Below, piece after piece: positions 15,246 through 23,802 of a stretch of 64,000 nt of DNA. The translations under genes and the position numbers were made by a program. The notes beneath the pieces were generated by a model, which did no database searches, was not told where the DNA came from, and saw nothing but the letters and a program-made list of their open reading frames with translations. Within the stretch, counting starts at the first letter, position 1. Each line of letters starts with the position of its first letter. This stretch comes from Acinetobacter larvae (GTDB lineage Bacteria > Pseudomonadota > Gammaproteobacteria > Pseudomonadales > Moraxellaceae), in NCBI RefSeq assembly GCF_001704115.1, contig NZ_CP016895.1, positions 1,364,001 to 1,428,000 on the forward strand. The letters run 5' to 3'.

Positions 15246-16976
15246 GTGAAAAATGATTTTAAGGTTTATCTTCGCCTTATTGCCTATCTAAAACCCTATT
15301 GGGGTATTGCTTTACTGATCATACTCGGTTTTGGGATTAATGCCGCGACAGAAGTCTCTGTTGCGCGGTTACTGAAATATATTATTGATGCCATTCAAGC
15401 GGGTAATCGCGAGAACCTCAATTTATTCCCAGCATTGATTGTATTGTTAATTTTCTTTCGTGGTTTAGGGTTGTTTTTAGGTGGCTACTTTACCGCAGTG
15501 ATTAACCGCAGTTTAGTCTTTAGTTTACGTCAAGAAGTCTATGCCAAATTACTGCGTTTGCCTTCACAGTATTATCTCGATCATTCCTCGGGTCATATTA
15601 CTGCCAAAATTATGTATAACGTCGAGCAAGTGACGGCGGCTTCCTCAGAATCCCTACAAGTTTTGATCAAAGATGGCTTGATCACCATCGGTTTGCTGGG
15701 ATTTTTGTTTTATAGCAACTGGCGTTTAACGTTGTGTATTTTTATTTTCTTACCGATTATCGGCTTATTGGTGCGTAAAGCAGCCAAACGGATGCGTAAA
15801 CTTTCGATGCAAGTGCAGGATACCATGGGCGATGTAAACCATGTGGTGCAAGAGAGTGTCAATGGTCAAGCCATCGTTAAAAGCTTTGTTGGTGAAGCAC
15901 ATGAGCAGAAGTTATTTTATGAATCTTCCCAAGAAAATTTAAAACGCAGCCTTAAAATGGTAGTGGTACAAAATATTAATAGCCCCATTGTGCAATTAAT
16001 TATTTCTATCGCCATGGCTTCTATTATCTGGATTGCTTTGCGGCCGCAGATTTTTGGCGAGACCACGGCGGGTGAGTTTGTTGCCTATTTAACAGCAGCT
16101 GGTTTATTGGGTAAACCAGTCAAAAGCCTGACCGATATCAATGAAAAATTACAACGTGGTATGGCGGCTGCACACTCTGTCTTTGAATTACTCGATTTAC
16201 CAGAAGAAAAAAATACTGGAACAGAAAAACCAGCCTTAAACGGTCATATCCGCTTTGATCAAGCAACCTTGACCTATAAAAATAATATTGCTGCAATTCG
16301 TGATTTTAACCTAGATATCCAAGCTGGGCAGACCGTTGCTTTGGTCGGAAGATCCGGTGCTGGTAAAAGTTCTTTGGTGAATATGCTGGTGCGTTTTCAA
16401 GAGCTATCATCTGGGCAGATTTATTTAGATGGCATCGCACTGAGTGAAATTGAGCTCAATTGTTTGCGTAGTCAAATTGCTATGGTGAATCAACAGGTTG
16501 TGTTGTTTAACCGAAGTGTGCGTGACAATATTGCTTATGGTCAGTTGGAAGGAGCTTCTGATGAAGCGGTGATTGCAGCGGCGAAAGCGGCTTATGCACA
16601 TGATTTTATTATGCAGTTACCACAAGGATATGATACCCAATTGGGTGCGCAAGGTTTGTCCTTGTCAGGCGGGCAACGGCAGCGTATAGCCATTGCACGT
16701 GCCATCTTAAAGGACGCACCGATCCTGATTTTAGATGAAGCAACCAGTGCATTGGATAACGAATCCGAACATTTTATTCAAAAAGCTTTTGATGCAGCTA
16801 TGGATGACCACAACAAGACCACAATTGTGATTGCACATCGTTTATCAACGATTGAAAATGCCGATCTCATTGTGGTGATGGATCAAGGACAGATCGTTGA
16901 GCAGGGTACACACCAAGCGCTACTGGCGCAAAAAGGTGCGTATTATCAGTTATATCAACGTAATTTTGAGGAATAA
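15246..16976 (+). CDS. msbA: MsbA lipid A/LPS flippase, ABC transporter
   Basis: MsbA flips core-lipid A across the inner membrane. The protein (~576 residues) is a half-transporter with six transmembrane helices in the first ~300 residues and a C-terminal ATPase domain: Walker A GRSGAGKSS (~368), signature LSGGQRQR (~473), Walker B ILILDEATSALD (~493) and the H-loop VIAHRLST. GTG 15246 is preferred because GAGG at 15232-15235 is ten bases upstream; a TTG at 15240 is also possible but too close. It is followed after 3 bases by lpxK, whose product acts in the same pathway. Confidence 0.94.
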   Translation: MKNDFKVYLRLIAYLKPYWGIALLIILGFGINAATEVSVARLLKYIIDAIQAGNRENLNLFPALIVLLIFFRGLGLFLGGYFTAVINRSLVFSLRQEVYAKLLRLPSQYYLDHSSGHITAKIMYNVEQVTAASSESLQVLIKDGLITIGLLGFLFYSNWRLTLCIFIFLPIIGLLVRKAAKRMRKLSMQVQDTMGDVNHVVQESVNGQAIVKSFVGEAHEQKLFYESSQENLKRSLKMVVVQNINSPIVQLIISIAMASIIWIALRPQIFGETTAGEFVAYLTAAGLLGKPVKSLTDINEKLQRGMAAAHSVFELLDLPEEKNTGTEKPALNGHIRFDQATLTYKNNIAAIRDFNLDIQAGQTVALVGRSGAGKSSLVNMLVRFQELSSGQIYLDGIALSEIELNCLRSQIAMVNQQVVLFNRSVRDNIAYGQLEGASDEAVIAAAKAAYAHDFIMQLPQGYDTQLGAQGLSLSGGQRQRIAIARAILKDAPILILDEATSALDNESEHFIQKAFDAAMDDHNKTTIVIAHRLSTIENADLIVVMDQGQIVEQGTHQALLAQKGAYYQLYQRNFEE

Positions 16977-16979
16977 AGC

Positions 16980-17996
16980 ATGTCCTTGGCGCAAACAATT
17001 CAAGATGCTTGGAATCGACAAGCGAAATGGTTGATACTTTTGCGCCCTTTATCCTGCTTATATGCTGCCGCTTTTCAGCTCAATAAACAGCTTTATCTTA
17101 AAGGCATAAAAAAGCGCTATGTTGCGCCAGTCCCAGTGATGGTGATTGGCAATATTACCGTGGGAGGGAGTGGCAAAACCCCGCTGTTAATTCAATTGGT
17201 CAAATATCTACAACAACAGCATATTCGTGTTGGTGTAATTAGCCGTGGATATGGTGGGCAAGGACCTTTCCCTAAAAAAGTTACTTTGGCATCTATCCCA
17301 CAACAAGTAGGGGATGAGCCTTGTTTAATTGTCCAAAATACTGAAGTCCCGATGGTCGTAGGACCGAATCGTCAAGCCAGTATTGAATTACTCTTACAAG
17401 ATCATGTGCTTGATTTAATTATTAGTGATGATGGTTTGCAGCACTGGGCGTTACAGCGACAAATAGAGTGGATTGTGCTCGATCAGAATCGAGGCTTAGG
17501 CAACCAGCGCTTATTGCCAGAAGGCTATTTGCGTGAGCCAATAAGTCGTTTACAGCAAAGTACAGTGATTGAGCATGGCTTCGAGCCGCAATCAGACTTA
17601 CATATGCATTTGCAAGTTGCAAAGCCTTATTTGCTCAATCCGTGGGATGATCGCAGTGAATTGTTTGATGCCGATCTAGACTACTATGCGGTGGTGGGGA
17701 TTGGCTATCCGCAGCGTTTTTATAATACCTTGGAAAGCATTCAAATTAAGCGTTTTCAATGCCATGAATTTCCAGATCATTATGATTATGAGCTAGATGA
17801 CTTGCAGTTTGAGGATGATATGCCAATTATTACCACAGAAAAAGACGCGGTTAAAATTTGGGCTCTCATTAAAGACCAAGCTGATTACCGCCGTCAGATT
17901 TGGGTGGTTCCCGTTGAGGCGTGTTTATCTGAAGCTTGTTATACTCTCTTTAATCAACAGCTTGAAAAATTAGGGATTCATATTCCTTCTGCATAA
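16980..17996 (+). CDS. lpxK: LpxK: tetraacyldisaccharide 4'-kinase
   Basis: LpxK phosphorylates the 4' position of the lipid A precursor to give lipid IVA at the inner face of the inner membrane. The 338-residue protein has an N-terminal membrane-anchor segment and the P-loop [14 protein letters not shown] (GGSGKT at 62-67), then [20 protein letters not shown] and the C-terminal [12 protein letters not shown] / TEKDAVKI motifs of the family. GAGGAA overlapping the end of msbA serves as its ribosome binding site, so the genes are one transcription unit. Confidence 0.94.
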   Translation: MSLAQTIQDAWNRQAKWLILLRPLSCLYAAAFQLNKQLYLKGIKKRYVAPVPVMVIGNITVGGSGKTPLLIQLVKYLQQQHIRVGVISRGYGGQGPFPKKVTLASIPQQVGDEPCLIVQNTEVPMVVGPNRQASIELLLQDHVLDLIISDDGLQHWALQRQIEWIVLDQNRGLGNQRLLPEGYLREPISRLQQSTVIEHGFEPQSDLHMHLQVAKPYLLNPWDDRSELFDADLDYYAVVGIGYPQRFYNTLESIQIKRFQCHEFPDHYDYELDDLQFEDDMPIITTEKDAVKIWALIKDQADYRRQIWVVPVEACLSEACYTLFNQQLEKLGIHIPSA

Positions 17997-18010
17997 ATAA
18001 GGTTTTTCTT

Positions 18011-18772
18011 ATGAAACATATTGTCATTCCAGCACGCTATGCGAGTACCCGTTTGCCTGCCAAAGCATTATTGGAAATTCATGGTCGAGCCATGGTTCTG
18101 CGTGTGGTGGATCAAGCCAAGAAAGTACAAGGTTTTGATGATCTTTGTGTGGCGACAGATGATGAACGGATTGCGGCGATTTGTCGTGCAGAGCAGATAG
18201 ATGTGGTATTGACCCGCGCGGACCATCCATCTGGTACGGATCGCTTAAGTGAAGTTGCTAAAATTAAGGGCTGGGATGCAGAGGATATTATTGTCAATAT
18301 TCAAGGTGATGAACCATTACTTCCCGCTGCATTGGTGCAACAAGTTGCTCAGCTATTACAGGATCATCCTGAGTGCAGTATGTCGACGCTATGTGAGCCC
18401 ATCTATACAACGGAAGAATTACAACGTGATAGCATCGTTAAAGTGGTGATGACGCAGCAGCAACGTGCTTTGTATTTTAGTCGTGCAGCGATTCCTTTTG
18501 ATCGCTCGCGCGGGCAGCAACACACCGCCACGGCACCGCGTTTAGCCTATCGTCATTTGGGGCTCTATGCCTATCGCGTGGCTCTGTTGCAGCAATTTGT
18601 TCAATGGCCAGCAGGGCAGCTTGAGCAATTGGAAAGTTTGGAACAATTGCGTGTACTGGAAAATGGTCAGCACATTGCCATTGCTGTTGCCCAAGTCAAT
18701 TTACCACCTGGTGTAGACACCCAAGCAGATTTGGATCGTCTAAATGCAATGGACATTACATGTTTTCAATAA
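18011..18772 (+). CDS. kdsB: KdsB: CMP-Kdo synthetase
   Basis: KdsB activates Kdo with CTP for transfer to lipid A. The 253-residue protein begins [20 protein letters not shown], the cytidylyltransferase signature, and carries [10 protein letters not shown] and [16 protein letters not shown]. It sits 14 bases after lpxK with a usable AAGGTTTTTCTT leader, so msbA-lpxK-kdsB form a lipid A/LPS operon. Confidence 0.95.
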   Translation: MKHIVIPARYASTRLPAKALLEIHGRAMVLRVVDQAKKVQGFDDLCVATDDERIAAICRAEQIDVVLTRADHPSGTDRLSEVAKIKGWDAEDIIVNIQGDEPLLPAALVQQVAQLLQDHPECSMSTLCEPIYTTEELQRDSIVKVVMTQQQRALYFSRAAIPFDRSRGQQHTATAPRLAYRHLGLYAYRVALLQQFVQWPAGQLEQLESLEQLRVLENGQHIAIAVAQVNLPPGVDTQADLDRLNAMDITCFQ

Positions 18773-18798
18773 CATGATTTGCAATGCTTCAATCGAGT

Positions 18799-18867
18799 GC
18801 TTTCCAACAAGATCAGTTTTCATCGGATTTTTTTCAATAAGATGGCTTTCAATAAGATACGTATGAA
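18799..18867. repeat. Degenerate ~15-17-bp repeats in the kdsB-holB gap
   Basis: The strings TTTCAATAAGATGGC and TTTCAATAAGATACG lie side by side at the end of the gap, preceded by weaker versions (TTTCCAACAAGATCAG and TTTTCATCGGATTTTT). The pattern resembles the arrays at 14796 and 23672 in unit length but has a different sequence. Confidence 0.5.
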
Positions 18868-18869
18868 CT

Positions 18870-19871
18870 ATGAGTGTTGAACAGGATCAATCACAGCCTT
18901 ATCCATGGCATCAGCCAGTTTGGGAAAACTTAACACAACGTTTTCCACATTTGGGGCATGGGCTTTTGTTTTATGGTCGTAAAGGCTGTGCCAAAGCGGC
19001 TTTTGCACAGCGTTTTTTGAGCTGGGTGCTGTGTACACAAAAACAGACAGCTGCGGCATGTGGGCAGTGTAGTAGTTGCTTATGGTTGAAGTCTGGTACT
19101 CATCCCAATTATGTGCGGATCTCCAATGACGATGAGCCAAGCAAAAATAACAATGCCAAGATTAAGATTGATAGCATTCGTGAACTACTGCCTTTTGTAC
19201 AGCAAACCGTCGATGGCTGGCGGGTGGTTTTGATTGAGCCTGCTGAAGCTTTAAATATAGCGTCTGCCAATGCTTTATTGAAAACATTGGAAGAACCTGG
19301 TGAGCGTGTTGTGATTATTTTGTTGGCGGAGCATTTTTCAAAATTGCCAGCAACGGTACGTAGCCGTCTACAGCATTTTGCCTTGGATCGTGTCAGTCCG
19401 GCACAAGCAATGCATTATGTACAGCAACATGCTGAAGCTGTATCTGACTCAGAACACTTGGCATTATTGCTAGAGTTGGCATCTGGGATGCCACTCTTGG
19501 CATGTGAGTTATCGGCGCAGCCATGGTTTGTGCGGCGTGCTGAGTTTGTGCAAGATTGGACACGTTTGGTGCAGCATAAAAATGCACCTTTACAATATGC
19601 CAGTAAGTGGCATAAAGAATTATCTTTGGCGGATATGCTACAGTTGCTGAGTTATATTGTGGCTGATCTGGTTGCAATGAAGTTACAACAGCCACCTAAA
19701 AATAGCGATTTGGACTTGACTGCACTTGCACAACAGTTTGAATTAGAAAAACTATTTGAATTGTATGATCAGCTACAACAGGCGCAACAATTATCGCAAC
19801 AAAATGTGCAAAGTAATTTAATTATTGATCAGTTGTTTGTACAATTAATGCATGTGCGCGCTATAACATGA
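18870..19871 (+). CDS. holB: DNA polymerase III delta' subunit
   Basis: HolB is the delta' stator of the clamp loader that places the beta clamp on DNA. The 333-residue protein has a degenerate Walker A (GRKGCAKAAFA, 36-46), the four-Cys zinc module (Cys55, 64, 67 and 70), INIASANALLKTLEEP-like sensor residues (ALNIASANALLKTLEEPGE) and LPATVRSRLQ (SRC-type motif changed to SRL). Its C-terminal helices are Gln-rich. In pseudomonads pilZ usually follows holB; no such gene follows here. Confidence 0.92.
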   Translation: MSVEQDQSQPYPWHQPVWENLTQRFPHLGHGLLFYGRKGCAKAAFAQRFLSWVLCTQKQTAAACGQCSSCLWLKSGTHPNYVRISNDDEPSKNNNAKIKIDSIRELLPFVQQTVDGWRVVLIEPAEALNIASANALLKTLEEPGERVVIILLAEHFSKLPATVRSRLQHFALDRVSPAQAMHYVQQHAEAVSDSEHLALLLELASGMPLLACELSAQPWFVRRAEFVQDWTRLVQHKNAPLQYASKWHKELSLADMLQLLSYIVADLVAMKLQQPPKNSDLDLTALAQQFELEKLFELYDQLQQAQQLSQQNVQSNLIIDQLFVQLMHVRAIT

Positions 19872-20300
19872 TGATTTGCAGCTTGGTGTGAGGCTGAGCT
19901 GCGAGTTGGATGTTTTTGATTTTGAAAGCTTTGATGTTTTTGATCTTGCAAATTTTAAGCTTTGAAAAATTTGCATTTAAAGCTTTGGCTTGTGAAGGTT
20001 TATATTTAAAAATAGCGCCAAGTGCACCGTAGATTAGGTTGGTTTGTACAGCATTTGACAGTTTGTCATCGCGTTGTATCAATCGCAGCGCAAACTAGCG
20101 CCGCATAGCAGTGGGCTGGTTTGGTCTCCAAAGTTTTAATAGCTAGAACACTGGTGTCTAAAGCTTTGAGCCTAGAGCATTGCTGTTTAGAGTGTTTAGA
20201 GCGTTGGGGGGCTAAAGCCAAATTGTTCCGAGGCTGCGTGTTTTCGCTGCTATTGCTCTATTATTATCATATTGTCATGTTTTAACCATAGGAAAACATT
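19872..20300. other. 429-base gap between holB and tatD, repeat-rich, no pilZ found
   Basis: No protein resembling PilZ is visible in either strand. The sequence has imperfect direct repeats: GATGTTTTTGATTTTG and GATGTTTTTGATCTTG (19908-19947), with AAGCTTTG recurring at about 19927, 19957 and 19979, and a second cluster near 20156-20205 (AGAGCATTGCTGTTT, AGAGTGTTT, AGAGCGTTGG). A minus-strand frame of 73 codons here is low-complexity (Lys/Ile/Leu) and is not convincing. Confidence 0.55.
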
Positions 20301-21074
20301 GTGTTTGTAGATAGTCATTGTCATCTCAACCTCTTGGATCTAACACCTTATCAAGGGGATTTAGATGCCGCTTTACAACAGGCTAGAGACAATGGTGTAT
20401 CGCGTTTTATGGCGATTTCAGTTGCGTTGGAAGATCATCAAGTTCTCGCCGAGATTGCACAGCGCCATGCCGATGTGGGCTATAGTGTTGGCGTACACCC
20501 AGCAGAAACCGGTGAGCAATTACAACAGGTGACATGTGAACGGTTACAGGGACTTGCTGCGGACCCCAAAGTCTGGGCTTTAGGGGAAACAGGCTTAGAT
20601 TATTATCATAATACGGACTTTGTTGCAGAACAAAAACAAGCATTTGCTGCGCATATTCAAGCATCTAAAATATTAAAGAAACCCGTGGTGGTTCATACCC
20701 GTGCCGCAGCACAAGATACTTTAGAGATTATACGGGCTGAACAATCGGACCATGGGATTTTGCATTGTTTTACTGAAGACTGGGAAATGGCCAAAGCATT
20801 GCTTGACTGTGGTTATTATATTTCCTTTTCTGGTATTGTATCTTTTAAAAATGCGCAGCAATTACGTGATGTGGCAAAAAAAATGCCCATAGATCGTATT
20901 TTAATTGAAACAGACAGCCCTTATTTGGCGCCTGTACCTTATCGTGGCAAAGCCAATGAACCCAAGTATGTGCCTTATGTTGCGCAAGCATTAAGTGATG
21001 TTTTGGGTAAAACTTTAGAAGAAATAGCTTTAATTACAACGCAGAACTTTGATAATCTCCTTAGTCAACAGTGA
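20301..21074 (+). CDS. TatD-family metal-dependent hydrolase/DNase
   Basis: TatD/YcfH proteins are divalent-metal hydrolases with TIM-barrel fold, some shown to be 3'-5' DNases. The 257-residue protein starts at GTG 20301 behind AGGAAAACATT. Metal ligands are visible: HCH at 6-8 in FVDSHCHLNLL, the Glu in GETGLDYY, VVHTRAA, LHCFTE and the final ETDSPYLAPVPYRGKANEP motif. The last motif is diagnostic. It most resembles the YcfH branch, but I do not assign a symbol. Confidence 0.93.
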   Translation: MFVDSHCHLNLLDLTPYQGDLDAALQQARDNGVSRFMAISVALEDHQVLAEIAQRHADVGYSVGVHPAETGEQLQQVTCERLQGLAADPKVWALGETGLDYYHNTDFVAEQKQAFAAHIQASKILKKPVVVHTRAAAQDTLEIIRAEQSDHGILHCFTEDWEMAKALLDCGYYISFSGIVSFKNAQQLRDVAKKMPIDRILIETDSPYLAPVPYRGKANEPKYVPYVAQALSDVLGKTLEEIALITTQNFDNLLSQQ

Positions 21075-21107
21075 TGTAATGGAAGTTTTAATGATGCAGG
21101 TGTTTGC

Positions 21108-21731
21108 ATGAAGATGGATCGGCAAGCTCAATTTAGAGCGAGAGAAGCTTTAATATTTCAAGTTGCGGAACAACTGTTATTAGAAAATGGCGAGTCAGGA
21201 ATGACTTTGGATGCGCTTGCAGCTGAATTAGATTTGGCCAAAGGAACGCTATATAAACATTTTCAAAGCAAAGATGAATTGTATATGTTGCTGATTATTC
21301 GTAATGAGCAGATGTTACTGGAAATGGTGCGGGAGCAAAATAAGACCTTTCCAGAGCATGTTGCATATTTTATGTTGCATCATTTACATCATCCTGAGCG
21401 TACCGTGTTGTTTCATCAAATTGAAGAGCGTTTGTCGACCACTGCACAAGGTGTACATGACTTGTTTTATCAGCTCTATCAAATACGCAAGCAACGTTTA
21501 CGTATTATTGTGCCTATGGCTGAACAGCATTTGGCTGGACAAGACAGTGAAATGACAGTACGTGACTATTTGGCTGCGATTTGGGCGATCACACAGGGTG
21601 GCGCTTCTATTCTCAATTCGAGTTTTTATCAGCGTTATCTGGGTGCGCGTGATACGCTGCGGGTCGCCTTGATTGAGCAAGCATTGACTCTACCGCAATT
21701 ATCACAAAATACCATGAGTAGTACGGCTTAA
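21108..21731 (+). CDS. TetR/AcrR-family transcriptional regulator
   Basis: The 207-residue protein has an N-terminal TetR helix-turn-helix (~15-65: GMTLDALAAELDLAKGTLYK then HFQSKDELY), followed by a ligand-binding helical domain of unknown specificity. The C-terminal half (LPQLSQNTMSSTA end) carries no recognisable ligand motif. It ends three bases before gspH on the same strand, so it may be read through into the pseudopilin genes, but a regulatory link is not shown by sequence. An alternative start is ATG 21114. Confidence 0.88.
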   Translation: MKMDRQAQFRAREALIFQVAEQLLLENGESGMTLDALAAELDLAKGTLYKHFQSKDELYMLLIIRNEQMLLEMVREQNKTFPEHVAYFMLHHLHHPERTVLFHQIEERLSTTAQGVHDLFYQLYQIRKQRLRIIVPMAEQHLAGQDSEMTVRDYLAAIWAITQGGASILNSSFYQRYLGARDTLRVALIEQALTLPQLSQNTMSSTA

Positions 21732-21734
21732 GCG

Positions 21735-22349
21735 ATGCAGTTTAGGCAGCGTCGAGCAATCGCATCGCAGGGCTTTACGCTAGTCGAAATTCTGGTGGTC
21801 ATAGTGATTATGGGGCTTATGCTGGCGATTGCCATTCCGAGCATTCGCAGTGTTGATCATCGCCGTGCCATGCAGGCACGTGAGCTCTTTATTCTCGATT
21901 TAAAACAGATGACACGGCTTGCCAATGATCAAGGGCAAGTTTATGCATTGGCTGTACGCCCAGCCAATGAAACACAAGCTTTTCAATACCAAGTCTTAGC
22001 CTATCAGGCGAGGCAGCTGCAAAATAATTCCCACCGTGGAGCCGTCGCTGCAACAATAAACAGCCCTCAAAGCAGTCCAGATAACGCAGCACAGCCCCCT
22101 TGGCAGCCACTGGCATATCTGCCAGTACGGCAACTTCCCACACAAGTGAGTTTCGATATTCGTGCTGTAACAGATGTCAGTCAGCCGCTCACCGGTCGCA
22201 ATCAAGATTTATTAGATGCCCGAGCGCCTCAGTTGATTTGGTTTGGTAATGGGGAAGTGAAGCCGGTATATATTCAGTTTTATTATAAAAATCAAATGCT
22301 CTCTGCACCGATTCAGGTCGATTATATGGGGAATATCGATGCAGAATAA
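21735..22349 (+). CDS. gspH: Type II secretion minor pseudopilin GspH
   Basis: GspH is a minor pseudopilin at the tip of the type II secretion pseudopilus. The 204-residue precursor has a prepilin peptidase site SQG^FTLVEIL with Gly13, Phe14 and Glu18 (+5), then a hydrophobic helix. The soluble domain (QLIWFGNGEVKPVYIQF near the end) matches the GspH/FimT C-terminal sheet. The gene overlaps gspI by 11 bases. H-I-J-K order fits the minor pseudopilin set; no other T2SS genes are in the window. Confidence 0.85.
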   Translation: MQFRQRRAIASQGFTLVEILVVIVIMGLMLAIAIPSIRSVDHRRAMQARELFILDLKQMTRLANDQGQVYALAVRPANETQAFQYQVLAYQARQLQNNSHRGAVAATINSPQSSPDNAAQPPWQPLAYLPVRQLPTQVSFDIRAVTDVSQPLTGRNQDLLDARAPQLIWFGNGEVKPVYIQFYYKNQMLSAPIQVDYMGNIDAE

Positions 22350-22872
22350 AATATCGCTGCAGCACAAAATGCCGATGCAAAAGCGTAGGCTGCGACCGGC
22401 TGGTTTTACCCTGATTGAAGTGGTTGCGGCTTTGGCGATTTTTGCCTTAGCTGCAGTGGCACTGACTAAAATAAGTATGCAATATAGTCAAGCGACTGCG
22501 CGGTCCATTTTACAGAGCAAAGCACAGTTTGTGGCACAAAATGAAGTGGCATTGATGCAAATTCAACAACAATGGTTGAGTGGTCAAGAATCTAAACAAG
22601 TGACCAGTCAAGGTGAAACGTGGCAGATTGATAAAAAAGCATCTAAGACAATCAGCCCTAATGTGCAGCGCATAGACATGCGCGTGAGCCTTTATGATCG
22701 CAGTGATGCCAAAGTGCTGTCAGGCTTGGCAAATATGATATTTTTTAATTTACAGTCAGGTGCCTCTGAAGACGCAACACATGCGCATGAGCCGTCGGAT
22801 GTCTCTGAAGATACAACGCATGCGCACGACGAGATTACCGATACTGACGATTCTTTGTCTTTGCAACCTTGA
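22339..22872 (+). CDS. gspI: Type II secretion minor pseudopilin GspI with an acidic His-containing tail
   Basis: GspI initiates the pseudopilus tip complex with GspJ and GspK. The precursor is 177 residues, with cleavage PAG^FTLIEVVAAL (Gly22, Glu27). This is long for GspI (usually about 120-130): the family part ends near SGLANMIFFNLQ (~residue 138), and the last ~38 residues are an Asp/Glu/Thr/His-rich tail with two copies of a SED(A/T)THAH(E/D) unit encoded by a 39-bp direct repeat (22762-22800 and 22801-22830). Alternative ATGs at 22369 and 22375 would shorten the leader. The start overlaps gspH. Confidence 0.85.
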   Translation: MQNKISLQHKMPMQKRRLRPAGFTLIEVVAALAIFALAAVALTKISMQYSQATARSILQSKAQFVAQNEVALMQIQQQWLSGQESKQVTSQGETWQIDKKASKTISPNVQRIDMRVSLYDRSDAKVLSGLANMIFFNLQSGASEDATHAHEPSDVSEDTTHAHDEITDTDDSLSLQP

Positions 22873-22888
22873 GTATGAGGGAATGATC

Positions 22889-23566
22889 GTGAAAAAGGCT
22901 GTTCAGCAATCTACTCGCAGTGTCAGTTCTCATCAAGTTTGTAGGCAAACTTCTGTGAAATCGCAAGGTTTTACCTTATTAGAGTTGTTGGTAGCTTTGG
23001 CGATTTTTGCCATGCTGGCAGCCTTGGGTTGGAAAGTCTTCGATATGGTGTTGCAGTCTAAACAACGCAATGCGCAGCATGAGCAACAACTGAGTCAGTT
23101 ACAACAAGCTTATTTGCAAATACAGCGTGACTTAACCCAAGCCGTTGCAGCACCTGCCAGTGTTGCAGGACAAGGACAATCTGCCCTGATCATAGACTCT
23201 GAACGGCTACAGTTTAGTAAAGGTGGTGTGAGTGATCCGTTATTACAAGATAAACCGCCTTTGGAGCGTGTTGAATATCAATATGATGCGCAGCAGAGCA
23301 AACTTTATAGATTGAAATACAGTCATTTATCTCGGGTGGCAACAGCACAGCCATTGTCGAGTGTCCTGTTGAGTGATGTGCAAGATCTCAAGATGACTGC
23401 GCTCAACCCAGAAGAACAAAGTACTTGGCCGACTGGCATGGCTAATTTATATAGTCATGGTGTACAACTAGCCTTACCTCGCGGCTTAAAATTTAATTTC
23501 CGTTACGCAGAGACTGAATATACTTGGATTTTTAGCTTGGTTGAGCAACCAAACAAAGAACCTTAG
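22889..23566 (+). CDS. gspJ: Type II secretion minor pseudopilin GspJ
   Basis: GspJ joins GspI and GspK in the pseudopilus tip. From GTG 22889 the precursor is 225 residues with SQG^FTLLELLVAL (Gly27, Glu32) and a C-terminal GVQLALPRGLKFNFRYAETE. GTG 22889 is preferred because AGGG at 22878-22881 is seven bases upstream; ATG 22883 in the same frame is only one or two bases from it. An open frame from 22760 overlaps gspI but would put ~40 junk residues before the leader. The stop is followed by a 236-base gap before gspK. Confidence 0.86.
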   Translation: MKKAVQQSTRSVSSHQVCRQTSVKSQGFTLLELLVALAIFAMLAALGWKVFDMVLQSKQRNAQHEQQLSQLQQAYLQIQRDLTQAVAAPASVAGQGQSALIIDSERLQFSKGGVSDPLLQDKPPLERVEYQYDAQQSKLYRLKYSHLSRVATAQPLSSVLLSDVQDLKMTALNPEEQSTWPTGMANLYSHGVQLALPRGLKFNFRYAETEYTWIFSLVEQPNKEP

Positions 23567-23671
23567 CTCATATTAAAACTGCAACACGCCACACATCAAC
23601 TTAAATGCTGAGGGATTGGATTTGTTGGGAGAGCCAAGACAAAGATATGATTGCTATGATTAAACTTTTTT

Positions 23672-23739
23672 TGTTATTCAAAATTTGCTGTTATTCGAAA
23701 TTTGCTGTTATTCAAAATTTGTTGTTATGCAAAAATTGT
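23672..23739. repeat. 17-bp tandem repeat, four units, between gspJ and gspK
   Basis: Units: TGTTATTCAAAATTTGC (23672-23688), TGTTATTCGAAATTTGC (23689-23705), TGTTATTCAAAATTTGT (23706-23722) and TGTTATGCAAAAATTGT (23723-23739). Spacing is exactly 17 bp, with one to three differences between neighbours. The rest of the 236-base gap shows no gene. Confidence 0.9.
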
Positions 23740-23802
23740 GGTTCTTTAAAAGTTCTTTAGACCTGATGTAGAAATAGTATTGTTGTTGAGAGTCGACCTG
23801 TT

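Noticed and set aside
19861..20082. 73-codon minus-strand frame in the holB-tatD gap
   Set aside because: It is a Lys/Ile/Ala-rich reading of a repeat array, with no start signal.
22760..22888. Upstream extension of gspJ
   Set aside because: It would overlap the repeat tail of gspI and place ~40 unrelated residues before the prepilin leader.
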